Below are positions 33,109-43,503 of a stretch of 64,000 nt of DNA, piece after piece. The notes under the pieces were generated by a model. It was not told the origin of the DNA and did no database searches. It worked only from the letters and a program-made list of their open reading frames with translations. Position 1 is the first letter of the stretch. Each line of letters starts with the position of its first letter. Made by a program: the position numbers and the translations under genes. The DNA is from Rhea pennata (Eukaryota; Chordata; Aves; Rheiformes; Rheidae): NCBI RefSeq assembly GCF_028389875.1, contig NC_084663.1, positions 216,342,876 to 216,406,875 on the forward strand, read 5' to 3'.

Positions 33109-33213
33109 GGTGTCGGATGGAGGGTAGCGTGTAGCCGCAGGGAGGTACGGAGGAAGTCTCGGCTCTCGCTCCCAAGGGGATCGCCCGCTGGCCAGCGGCT
33201 CTCCCCGTCCCCA

Positions 33214-33265
33214 CTTTTATACACTCCGCTGGGCCCCTCCTCTTCCCCGCGCACCCCTCCATTGG
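33214..33265 (-). promoter_or_regulatory. BetaA-globin promoter
   Basis: On the minus strand CCAAT lies at 33261-33265 and a canonical TATAAAAG at 33214-33221. The flanks are GC-rich (33180-33340). Unlike rho and epsilon, whose TATA-position element is AGATAAAAG, this gene has a true TATA. Confidence 0.85.
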
Positions 33266-33269
33266 CTGC

Positions 33270-34436
33270 ATCCAGGGGCCCAGCAGCCCTGGCACCCCGA
33301 GGGAGGGGACGCGGCGTCAGGGTGGGGCCCAGGGCAAAGTGCCCAGAGCCACCACCGCCACCACGAGCCTGCAGGCTGCCTTCCCCTCTGTCCTCCGTTG
33401 CCACCTCTGCAGCATTTACCTCTGTGCAAAGGCTGAGCACAGTGCCCAGCACCATGCAAGCCCCCAGAAAGCCCTTGGAGGAAGGTACACACAAGGCTTG
33501 GGCTGCAGTGGTGTCCCTCAGATGGTTCAAAGCCACAGTGGACAGTGTTGCTGAGAGCCAAAAGACGAGGTCCTGAGGGTGTTGGGTCTGTTCCTCTGAG
33601 AGCCCCAATATGTACAAGTGATTTCTCCTTCTTCCTCTTCTTTTAGACCCTGTCAGGCTTGGGTTCTCCTCTTTCTCTTTTGTTATTTGACAGTTTGCTA
33701 ACTCCAAGGTGACACTAAGAAAAGTGTAGGCAATGTCTACTGCAGTCAGAAAGCGCCCCTGCCTCCAAGAGCTTAGCAAGAGGCAAGAAGGGCAGACTGG
33801 GAGGGAAGCGTTATAGCAAGGGGCACACATAACCTGGACAATCTCAGCTTGCAGAGGCCCTAGAGGAGGTGGAGAAGACCAGCTGTACAGGGAACTGTAT
33901 ATGGCAGGAGACAGTGCTTGTCCCGGTGACATGGCATACAAAGCAGGAGCAGGAGCAAGAGCTGTTTTCCCTGATGATGGGGCAGGGGACACCAGTTCTC
34001 TTGTATCTGCTCACTTTGTGATGGGGCTGCAGCAGAGGACCCTCTGGCCAGGCTTCGGTGGGGGGTCTCACTGCTCCAGCAGCACAGGCATCCCCCAGTC
34101 CACTGCAGAGCAAGCTGCAGAGTTACTGAAAACCTGCCTTGGAACCATTCCCTCTGCTTTCTTCCTGATAACGGGGTGTGAGCGCTCGGGGGAGAGGAAC
34201 CCGCTGCATGGACGTCCTGAGTGTGTCCCCAGGGCTGCAATCTGGGTCATAGGGGGTATTACATGTAAGGAGCAAGGAAAACAGATATTCTGTCCTTCAT
34301 GTACATAAAACTACCATCCTTGGCCATGAAAGATACTTGTGTTTATTACATTCCACCTTTAATAATCTGAGAGTCATAATGATTTAGACAAGGAGCAAAA
34401 GGACCTTTTTTTCCTTCCCTAAAAGAAGTTACAATC
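33270..34436. other. Upstream of betaA, no gene seen
   Basis: GC-rich for the first about 150 bp, then unique DNA. Long open frames here are chance products of GC-rich sequence next to the globin exons. Confidence 0.5.
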
Positions 34437-35468
34437 AATGGACCTCATCTCACTGACAGTGGCTTGGAGTCCAGTTGGAGGCCTGTGGCTAGTGGCATCC
34501 CACAGGGCTCAGTACTGGATCCCATCCTGTTCAACTTTTTCATCGATAACCAGGATGAGGGGACAGAGTGCCTCCTCAGCAAGTTTGCTGATGATACCAA
34601 GCTGGGAGGAGTGGCTGACACACCTGAGGGCTGTGCTGCCATTCAGAGAGACCTGGAGAGGCTGGAGAGTTGGGCAGAGAGGAACCTCATGAGGTTCAAC
34701 AAGGGCAAGTGCAGGGTCCTGCACCTAGGGAGAAATAACCCCAGGCACCAGTACAAGCTGGGGGCTGACCTGCTGGAGAGCAGCTCTGCAGAGAAGGACC
34801 TGGGAGTGCTGATGGACAAGAAGTTGACCATGAGCCAGCAATGTGCCCTTGTGGCCAGGAAGGCCAATGGTCTCCTGAGGTGCATTGGGAAGATTGTTGC
34901 CAGCAGGTGGAGGGAGGTGATCCTGCCCCCTACTCAGCCCTGGGGAGGCCTCATCTCAAGTGCTGTGTCCAGTTCTGGGCTCCCCAGGACAAGAGAGACA
35001 TGGAGCTACTGGAGAGAGTCCAGCATAGGGCTATGAAGGTGATCAGAGGGCTGGAGCATCTGCCCTATGAGGAAAGGCTGCGAGAGCTGGGCCTGTTTAG
35101 CCTGAGGAAGAGAAGACGAAGGGGGGATCTGATCAATGTGTACAAGTACCTGAGGGAGGATGTCAGGGGGTTGGGGACAAACTCTTTTCAGTTGTCCCAT
35201 GCGACAGGACAAGAGGCAATGGGCAAAAATTGAAGCACAGGAAGTTCCACCTGAATGTGAGGGGGAATTTCTTCCCTGTGACAGTGGCAGAGCACTGGAC
35301 CAGGTTGCCCAGAGAGGTTGTGGAGTCTCCTTCTCTGGAGATCTTCAAGGCCCACCTGGATGCAACCTTGTCTACCATGCTCTAGGTGACCCTGCTTGAG
35401 GAGGGAGGTTGGACTAGATGATCTCCAGAGGTCCCTTCCAACCTTACTGATTCTATGATTCTATGACA
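34437..35468 (+). mobile_element. CR1 LINE with reverse-transcriptase fragment
   Basis: The longest CR1 in the window, about 1.03 kb on plus, between betaA and the betaH pseudogene. It starts inside the ORF2 reverse transcriptase: [15 protein letters not shown], then the catalytic segment [11 protein letters not shown] (the FADD form of YxDD), then the C-terminal domain. A missing base in the C-run near 34930 shifts the frame, after which the remaining ORF2 continues in another frame to about 35150 with further small changes. It ends in GGACTAGATGATCTCC and ATTCTATG octamers. It is very like the 5.1- and 9.6-kb copies. Confidence 0.95.
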
Positions 35469-35800
35469 CTGTTCCCACTGTGCATTTGTATAGAAAGAAT
35501 TGCTCTACTTAATCTGCAAAAGATTTAAAACATTAAACACAGTGATGTTCACTGGTCTCTCAATAAACCACCAGAGTATTTTAATTTACATTTTTTGTAT
35601 GTTTATTTGTTAGGGTCTTGAACATCCCCTGGATTTTCCCCTCTCAGGCAGGTCTCACTTGCATGAGTGCATAAAACCAGAGATGGCTTACATTGTCCCA
35701 TATATCTAGGCATCCTTGTTCTCCTAGCACCACTGGGTTGTCCCTTCATCCTCTTTCCCACACAGAGCAAGACATCCATTTGTGAGTGAAACAGTTGGTG

Positions 35801-35806
35801 TTTATT
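35801..35806 (-). terminator. Polyadenylation signal of the betaH pseudogene
   Basis: TTTATT on plus, AATAAA on minus, 100 bp past the ancestral stop codon. It is still intact although the gene is broken. Confidence 0.75.
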
Positions 35807-35905
35807 TGGCACTTAGAGCCCAGGAAAACCAAAGGACATATCTCGTTGCAGAGCTGTGCTCAGAAGTCAGGAAGATCTCCCTGTTTCACGCAGGGGCCAT
35901 GTGGC

Positions 35906-37211
35906 TCAGTGGTACTCATGGGCCAACACATGGGCTACGACATGGACCATCTTCTGCCAGGTGGACTGGCAGGTGGAGGTGAACTCCTTGCCAAAGTGGG
36001 TGGCCAGGACGACAATGAGGATGTCACCCAGGAGCTGCAGGGATGATAAGGCCATCAGTCCAGCACCACCTTTTGCCTCGAGTCACACTGCTCTGGTCCA
36101 CATGTGGACATACCAACTGACCAACAACCTTGTGTGCCTGGGACCACAGCCCAACTTGGGGTTTTTGGAGGATTCATTGCAAAACAAAGAGCTAATTTTT
36201 CACTACCCAGGGTAGCACCAAACGTCCCAAACAGTTTGAGTCTGCAGCACTCACTAGGGTGCCTGGATGTGCTGGATCCTCCTCCCCAAACACATTATTT
36301 TTCCCTTCTGTACTAGTGTCCTCTCTCTGCTTCAAATGGGGTTGTTCTCTCCTTTCATTTCCCTATCCCCCCTCTTTTCCTTGGCTCATATCCCTTCCTT
36401 CTGCATAAATGGCAGTGCTTATTTTCTCCCTTGATTTAACCATTCCCTCATACCCAAGATAAGCTCTTTGCTTCAAATTTTGCCTCCACTTCTTCCCTTC
36501 TGGCTGCATCAAGCCCACATTACTTCCTCCTCCACTCACTCTGCAGGCCGCACATATGCCACTTGGTGTTTCATTCACACTCGTGTTACCTGTGTGAGTC
36601 CCTTGCCTCACATCTCTAAACCATAACGCCTGCTGATTCTCCTTGAATATACCTATTCACTACTCCTTCTCCCCTCCTCTTTGATTACAGCTGATTCCCA
36701 GGCTCAGACCTCCTCAGAGATTTTTATCTCTGCAGAACAGAAATCTCTGTTCAGCTGAGAATGGAGTCTGAGCATCACTCACCCTGAAGTTCTCGGGGTC
36801 CATGTGCAACTTGTCGCAGTGGAGTTTGCTCAGCTGAGCAAAGGATCTCTTGATGTTGTCCAGGTTCTTCACAGCATCCCCAAAGGAGATGAGCACTTTC
36901 TTGCCATGGGCACGGACCATGGGGTTGCCGAGGATGGTGGTGGGGCTGGAGAGGTTCCCAAAGGAGGCGAAGAACCTCTGGGTCCATGAGCAGCCTGGGG
37001 AGAGAGGGATGGGGGGACACAAGCAGAAACACAGACACCATTAGCACACTCTGCCTGCAACTGCAGCAGTTTCTGTGTCCAGGATGACCACTGAGCACAT
37101 GCTGCAGAGCCAGACCTACCTGGCCAAGGCTTCAGCACCACATTCATCCACATTGACTTTGTACTAGATGCTGGTAATGATCTGCTTTTCTTCAGCTGTC
37201 CAGTGCACCAT
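35906..37211 (-). pseudogene. BetaH-type globin pseudogene
   Basis: The three-exon structure is preserved: 37120-37211 (92 nt), 36783-36994 (212 nt) and 35906-36034 (129 nt), with GT-AG introns of 125 and 748 bp. Two disabling changes are seen. In exon 1, [15 protein letters not shown] is followed by TAG where the invariant Trp15 codon TGG should be. In exon 2, 11 nt are missing just after the acceptor, removing IVYP and shifting the frame (LLIVYPWTQ becomes LLMDPEVL). The rest of exon 2 ([31 protein letters not shown]) and exon 3 ([18 protein letters not shown], ending AHEYH) still reads well, so loss is fairly recent. Its place between rho and betaA is that of chicken betaH. TATA, CCAAT and polyA signals remain. 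Confidence 0.93.
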
Positions 37212-37287
37212 TGTGTTGACTGAGTGAGTTTGTTTGGGGCTTCCCTGAACAATGACGAGGAAATGGAGCTGAAGTCTACCCCAGGGA

Positions 37288-37339
37288 TTTTTATACACTA
37301 AGAACAACTTGTCCTAATTTCAGTTGATATGGCCATTGG
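37288..37339 (-). promoter_or_regulatory. Residual promoter of the betaH pseudogene
   Basis: TATAAAAA (37288-37295) and CCAAT (37335-37339) on the minus strand, spaced as in the active genes. Transcription could still start here even though no globin can be made. Confidence 0.7.
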
Positions 37340-40300
37340 TTGGGGCTGGGATGGAAGCAGAACTGCACAAGGAAAGTAGCAATTTTGGATACTGTCCAAG
37401 AGGAAAAGAGGCCCTTCCCCCCCACCCTTCTGCCTTTGAGTGGACAAGCGGCATCTCGCACAATGAGCTTACAGTTGCAGCCCTGAGTGCAGGTGGAGCT
37501 GCCTGCACGGCTCCTCCTTGGCTATTGATTTGCAGCATTGCAGATGGGGACTGCATAAGCAGTGCAGATCCATAGCGACAAGCAGTGATGATCATAGGCT
37601 GCAATCTCTGCCTTGGCCTTGCTTTCAGACCACTGATGGTGTATAGTATATATAACGGTGTATAGTATAGGTGCCCGGCACTCAATGGGAATTCATCCTG
37701 AACAGCTCTAAGGATCATCAACCCCATCTCTAAGGAGCAGAGGCTTGCTGGGAAACAAGAATTGAATGAACAACCCCAAATATAGTCCCTGTACTTTAAA
37801 CACAAGAACGTCCGTTCTTGTCTGTCCAAACAAAAAGCTTCAGAGCTTTCCATGCTCTACTGAGTCTAAGCTCTGCTAGATCCCATCTCTATTCCTCATG
37901 GTCAGAGAGAGTGAACCCATCTTGGAGGCATGGCTCTGAATTACAAGTCCCCAGGCACTCCATCATCTTGGCCTTGGTGCTATGAGGAGTATAAGCCAGA
38001 TGCATGTCTTCCTTGGCTTTGGATCTAAGTGAAACTACCCAGAAAACATTTGGCTAGAGCAATTAGGAGGTGTGGAGGGAAGTGGGTTTTCCTCCTCAGG
38101 TTTAAGTGGTGGTTTAAGTGATTAAATGCAGAGACTTTGTCTGGTGACTTAAGCTGTAACTGATGACCTGGCCTTATGCACAAGACTGTTTCTCTAGTCA
38201 TCATTCTAGTTCTGCTAACAGTATGTGTACAAATTGATTCACGTGTGTGCTTTCTCAGTTCTTAGAGGCATATGAAATGCGGAAGCTGTAATGCCAGTAA
38301 ATTGATCTGCTGCAGAGACCAGCACGACTCACCAGCACCCTCCTAGCAAGTTATTTCATCAAAGCACTTTTCACACCATCTCAAGCAATGGAGTTAGTGC
38401 CGCTGGACTGCTATCAGCTGTCAGCTGAGACAAGGAAAAGCATGAGATGAAACCTCATGTGAAAAACTTTCAAAGGCTTTTCAGTTTTAAGATTAGTCAG
38501 ACACAAAGATGTTTTAAGGAGGCCTCTCAGCGTGCGAGGGGAAGTGTTTATCATGATGTACCAAGCCGAGCTAATTTCTATAATTTCTGTCCAGTTCACA
38601 GAGTCAAAGGAAGATCTCCTTTCCTCCCAGCACACTCACAGCAATACTTGGCAGTATCTACGTCCCCAGTCAAGCTCCAGAAAGAGGAATAAGGGTTCAG
38701 TGGTCTACAGTCCACATGGAATGGATTTCACTATCCTCAGGACTCTTGGCTTAAGCATCCTTGCAGCTGGCTGTTTCCTCATGATATGGGTGAGACAGAA
38801 ACCAAGGTCCTTCCTTGCCTTTACATGCAAGTGCCATGTACAGTGCACTGGGCAAGTGCCATGCCCAGTGCCAAGGACAAAAAACCAAGGACAGAAAACT
38901 TTTTTTTTTTTTTGAGGGAAACCACCCAGCTGGCACTGAATAACAATTGAAGTGATGGCCTTTATAAAACAAGCAGAATTTACTGGTCACTCTGATTGCA
39001 GCAGGCAGTGTCCCGCGCCAAGCTTTACCAGAGCCCTTATCAGCAGGAGTGGCAGAAATACCCAGCCTCTGCTGCTCTGGATCCACGCCAGCCTCTCTTC
39101 TCTCTCCTCCAAAAGACAGCCAGGCTGTCTTGTCGGTGTCCTTACTCACATTTTATTTGCTATGATCTTCCATCCTCAACTGAAGAGTCCTGTCTGGGCT
39201 CATTGCACTCTATGACAACATCTTGTGGTCTCCTAAACTAGACCAGGAGCTCACTCATTCCTCCTGGGGTGGATGAAGCAAACAGCAAAATGTGAATGTG
39301 TACGTACAGTGGTCATAAAACAGTCCTGCAGCAGCCAGCTCTGCCTTTCTCGTCAGCCACTTGGAAAGGACTCTGGGCTCCTAAAGATCACGTATGCCCC
39401 AATGCATTGTAGTCAAGTACTAATACTGCCTCTGTCCTGTGCCTAAGCTCTGCTCCCAGAGAGGACACGGTCTGCCCAGCGAGAGGGCCTGGGAATGTGC
39501 TTATAATTCCAGCTTTGGTGGAGTGACTTTGGGAGAGTCACTTTGCTTGCTGATGCCTTCATTCCCTGGCTGTGAAGGATTAGTGGGCCACTGAAGTCCT
39601 TCCCTTTGCAAAGAGCTTTCAAATAGGCTGACAGAAACACTGCTGGGATGAGGTAGCATCACTCTGACACCAGACCTCCTGTTGTGTTCATCCAGCCTCA
39701 TGCCCAGGGCTCACCTCCAGCGCCTCTGCTTGGGGCTATTGGAGTTTCTGACTGCTCTGGCTTCACACAAGAAAGGGGCAACTTTTGCTTGGAAAGTCTG
39801 GCACACTAAACCTCCCTTTCTGGATCTGCAGCACCAGCACTACACCCTGCCCCTTGTCTACACCTTTAATTGCAGAATACGGCCAATGCATCTCTTTTAG
39901 CAAGTACTCACGTGTGAGAGGAATCTGAGGCACATAATTAGCCTTCAGCCTCTGCAGAAATCATTTCCCCAGATCTTCAAAGTCAAATGGGACCACTGGG
40001 AGCTGTCTGGACCTCCTGCTTGGCACTGCCAACATGGGCCAGTATTTGAGCACAGCAGGTGAGATTAAATTGAAGCACCTCAGTTCTCTGGAGACTGGAC
40101 CACTGAGTGCCATGGTCAGGGAGCAGGACACACAGGTGGAGAGTTAATGCCTGAAACTCCTCACAGGAGGAAACTGCCTGAATGAGAGATTCCTAACTGA
40201 GACCTACAATGGGCTGAGGTCCCAAAGGACAAGGAAAACCATTGGCCTCCCTCTCAAATCTGATTCATAGGAAAAAATCATTTTGAATCCAAATGAAGAG

Positions 40301-41104
40301 ACCAACAGTGAAACAACCCTCCAACCTTCCCTACTCCGGCATACATCTAGCTAATGCTGAAGAAGAAAAAGCGTTTCTAACTCCTGTGAGCCCCAGTTGA
40401 AATACACAGCCTAAGTTTTGGGCCCAGTTGTTGCCCATTGCAGTTTTGGGCCTGTTGAGGCGATAACCACCAGTGGGATATCTCCATGGCACAGGATGGA
40501 AGAGGAGGAACAGAATGATTCAGATATTCACAGATGATGAGGCCAAAACGTATTGCTGACCAGCTTGCTTGTTTCCCCCCTTTTTTTCTTTTCAATCCAG
40601 GATGTTCTAGGCATTGCCAGCAGGTTGTTTGTGTAGGACAGAGAGACTGTGAGTGCAGATCCCTGCTCTACCTGGAGAAAGGCAGAAAATTTATTCCTAA
40701 ATAACCCAGAACATAGATTTCATCATTCTGGGACATAGACATGCCTGTCTAGATATTCCTGCCTCCATACCTCTTAAGTTAGTCTTAAAGCTGATGCATT
40801 TATGCAGAATTCTTCCATTCCAGTGAAAAACTCATTGTACCATTAATCTGAGTAAAAAAAGCTCTGATCAGTTCTATGTAAAGCAACTACCCTCAGTCCC
40901 TCCCCTCCAGATCGTACACATTTCCTTTAGCTGTCCTAGTCTCATCAAGAGGGCTGTAATGTGAAGAACATTTTTACTGCTGCTTCAGAAAATGCTTTTA
41001 GTTGAATTTTTTGAGATAGCAGTACTAAAATATGAAGGGCCAAATTTCTGTCTAATCTAAACTGGCTTCAGTGAATCTGTACAAATTTATACCCTCATAC
41101 ACCC
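37340..41104. other. Intergenic between betaH pseudogene and rho, no gene seen
   Basis: About 3.8 kb of mostly unique DNA with a short duplicated GGTGTATAGTATA motif near 37637-37667 and a T-run near 38900. No coding motif is visible. Confidence 0.5.
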
Positions 41105-41200
41105 TCACAGAATCACAGAATGGTTGAGGTTGGCAGGAAATTCTGGAGATCACCTAGTCTAACACCCCTGCTCAAGCAGGGTCACCTAGAACACATACGC
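41105..41200 (-). mobile_element. Short CR1 3' end
   Basis: TCACAGAATCACAGAATGG then GGTTGAGGTTGG and CACCTAGTCTAACACCCC form the antisense CR1 3' UTR. Only about 100 bp are recognisable. Heavily 5'-truncated. Confidence 0.8.
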
Positions 41201-41599
41201 GTCACAGGTTGAGGTGCTTTAGGGCTGGAGAACCTTTGCTTGTCCTGCAGCTTGGCCTTCTGCACAGGGTGGGCCAGAAATCCTCCTCCAGGGGTTTCAG
41301 CAGGCTCAGAAGCACTAGCTGAACTGGAATGTGCTCTCTAGAGCGGTGCCAATCTCTGATTTAAAGGTTAAGATCCCCATATGTCCCACTGAACTCCCTT
41401 TGCAGACGTGTGCTTATGTGTGGAGCACACACTTGTGTGCTGAGCTCTTGGCTGCTCCAGGAGGATAAGAAAGAACATTAGAGACCAGGTGGAAACCTTT
41501 AGAAAAGAGTCCAAAAAGCTGGTGAAAGTAGTCTCTCCATTATGACAGGACTGAATGCCTCCCCAGCGCATGGTCCCATCAGCCCTGAGTCCCCTCTTT

Positions 41600-41612
41600 C
41601 CCCCCCCCCCCC
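41600..41612. repeat. C-run (13 C)
   Basis: A homopolymer of 13 cytosines about 120 bp beyond the rho stop codon, reading as a G-run on the transcribed strand just past the polyA signal. Confidence 0.95.
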
Positions 41613-41692
41613 AGTGACCCCAGCCCGACCCTCTCCCACCCCCACAAGCAGCCGCAGAGACAGGAGATCATTAAGAAGTTCAGAAAATAATT

Positions 41693-41698
41693 TTTATT
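41693..41698 (-). terminator. Polyadenylation signal of rho-globin
   Basis: TTTATT on plus (AATAAA on minus), only about 35 bp after the rho stop codon, so the 3' UTR is short compared with about 100 bp in the other globins here. Confidence 0.8.
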
Positions 41699-41730
41699 GT
41701 CTGTTAGAGCCACATCTCCTATCAGAAGGT

Positions 41731-43359
41731 CTAATGGTATTTGTAGGCCAGAGCATGGGCCACCACACCAACTAGCTTCTGCCAAGTGGCCTGGCAGGCA
41801 GGGGTGAAGTCCTTGGTGAAGTGTGCAGCCAGCACGATGATGAGGATGTCTCCCAGGAGCTGGAAAGGAGAAGGAAGGAAGTCAGGTCAGCACTGTGCTG
41901 AGAACTCCCTTTCACCCCACTCAGGACCCTGGTGCCCCACTGCTTTTGCAAGGACAGGGAGGCATCTGGATCTTGCAGTTAGGACCCAGAGGATCTCTTT
42001 TAGCTGAATTCTGTCTGCAGAAAATAGTTTTGTCATGACCACATGCACTTATATTTACCCACTTTAGCCTCCTTGCATCTTCTTATATCTGCTTTTTCTA
42101 GTCTCTAGTCTTTATTTTCACCTTCTCTGACTTTTTTTTTTTTTTTTTTTTTTTTGTCTGCTATGAAACCCTATGGCAGAGAGTCAAATCAGTTCAAGGG
42201 CTCTCTGCTACATCTCCAAAGCATGGTTTGAAGAGAAGTGGAAACGGAGGCTTCCAGACACACCACATCCAGCCCCCTCAGCTCCTTCCCGAACTGCTCC
42301 CTGTCTTCACTCGTTGTTGCTTCATGTTCCCTTGCACCCCAGTCTCCTTCTGTTTTCTCCCTTTCCTCATCTGCTGGCCATGGCCCCCTCACTCAGTCCT
42401 GTCCTCCTTGTATCTAATCCCACTTTGCATCCCTAGGGCCTCTGCTTCCAATGGTGTCTGGTCCCTGATGACCCCACACTTGCTTTTTCCTCTCCTCATG
42501 TGACTGTCAGCCTTGCAATAAAGGAGTCAAAATCCCCCTCACCCCCGAGGTTTGGGAGGTGACATGGAAACACCCTCCAGACCTTCCAGACCCTCTTCTC
42601 CCATAACAGCCCAGCTCTGCTCATTCCATCCTTCTCCTGTTTTACTCAAGTCACGGCTGTGCCAGGCTGCAGGCTTTCACAGCACCTCCCTGCCCTTGTC
42701 CCCAAAGCCTTCACAGATTGGATTCCTTTCCTGGCATTATCAGACTCCCAAGTTCTCCTTGTCTCCCTCCTAAGAGCACACTTTCCATCCCAGACAGCCC
42801 CTTTCTGTTTTGTTTCCTAAAATCAGTGCTATTTATGCTCCTTGAAAATGCCCCTGGCTCTGAGCTGTTCTGAGGGATGGAGGGAGGAGAGAGAGGAGGA
42901 CAAGCCCTGAGCATCGCTCACCCTGAAGTTCTCGGGGTCCACATGCAGCTTCTCGCAGTGCAGCTCGGACAGCTTGGAGTAGGTTGCCTTAAGATTTTCC
43001 AGGTTCTTCACGGCTTCCCCAAAGGAGGTGAGCACTTTCTTGCCATGGGCACGGACCTTGGGGTTGCCAACGATGGCAGTGGGGCTGGAGAGGTTCCCAA
43101 AGGAATCAAAGAACCTCTGGGTCCAGGGGTAGACGATGAGCAGCCTGGGGAGAGAGAGATGGGGGGACATAAGCAGAGACTCAGACACCATTGACACTCC
43201 CTGCCTCCAGCTGCAGCGTTTCTCCATGCAGGGTGGCTGCAGAGCCGGGATCAGGAGCCCAACCTACCTGGCCAGGGCCTCGGCACCACATTCGTCCACG
43301 TTGACCTTGCTCCAGATGCTGGCAATGAGCTGCTTCTCCTCAGCTGTCCAGTGCACCAT
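41731..43359 (-). CDS. HBR: Embryonic beta-type globin, rho
   Basis: Three exons: 43268-43359 (92 nt), 42922-43144 (223 nt) and 41731-41859 (129 nt), introns 123 and 1062 bp, all GT-AG. The 147-codon chain is the primitive-erythroid beta-like globin that heads the cluster. Exon 1 ([18 protein letters not shown]) is identical to epsilon. Exon 2 differs from epsilon at two short places: RFFDSFGN against RFFASFGN, and NLENLK against NLDNIK. Exon 3 is rho-specific: [18 protein letters not shown], then [14 protein letters not shown], ending AHALAYKYH. The FFD(S/N)FGN and ALAYKYH signatures match chicken rho as I recall it, and it is the first gene in transcriptional order. The 5' two-thirds has been homogenised with epsilon. 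Confidence 0.94.
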
Positions 43360-43503
43360 GGTGGCGAGGCGGTTTTGCTCAGAGCTGCAAGAGGACACAG
43401 ACCCTGTAGCTGCACCGCAGACCCCTGGAGGCTTTTATCTGCTGCTGGCCGCTCCTCCCCATCCCACGCTGAGGGGTCATTGGCCAGGGCTGGGGTGGGG
43501 GTC
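42914..43503 (-). repeat. Gene-conversion tract, rho copy
   Basis: Partner of 27480-28069. The same 590-bp span has about 8 differences: 3 clustered in the DNIK/ENLK codons, 3 in the FFAS/FFDS codons, 1 in intron 1 and 1 next to the CCAAT box. Confidence 0.9.
43432..43502 (-). promoter_or_regulatory. Rho-globin promoter
   Basis: AGATAAAAG (43432-43440) in the TATA position, CCAAT (43479-43483) and a CACCC-type stretch (about 43493-43502), all on the minus strand and identical to the epsilon promoter apart from one base next to CCAAT. Confidence 0.85.

Noticed and set aside
32682-33992. A 436-residue open frame on the minus strand across betaA
   Set aside because: It is an out-of-frame reading of betaA exons 1 and 2, intron 1 and the GC-rich promoter.
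42914-43503. Reading the rho-epsilon identity as a recent whole-gene duplication
   Set aside because: Intron 2, exon 3, 3' UTR and flanks are not similar, and exon 3 carries old paralogue-specific residues, so conversion fits better.
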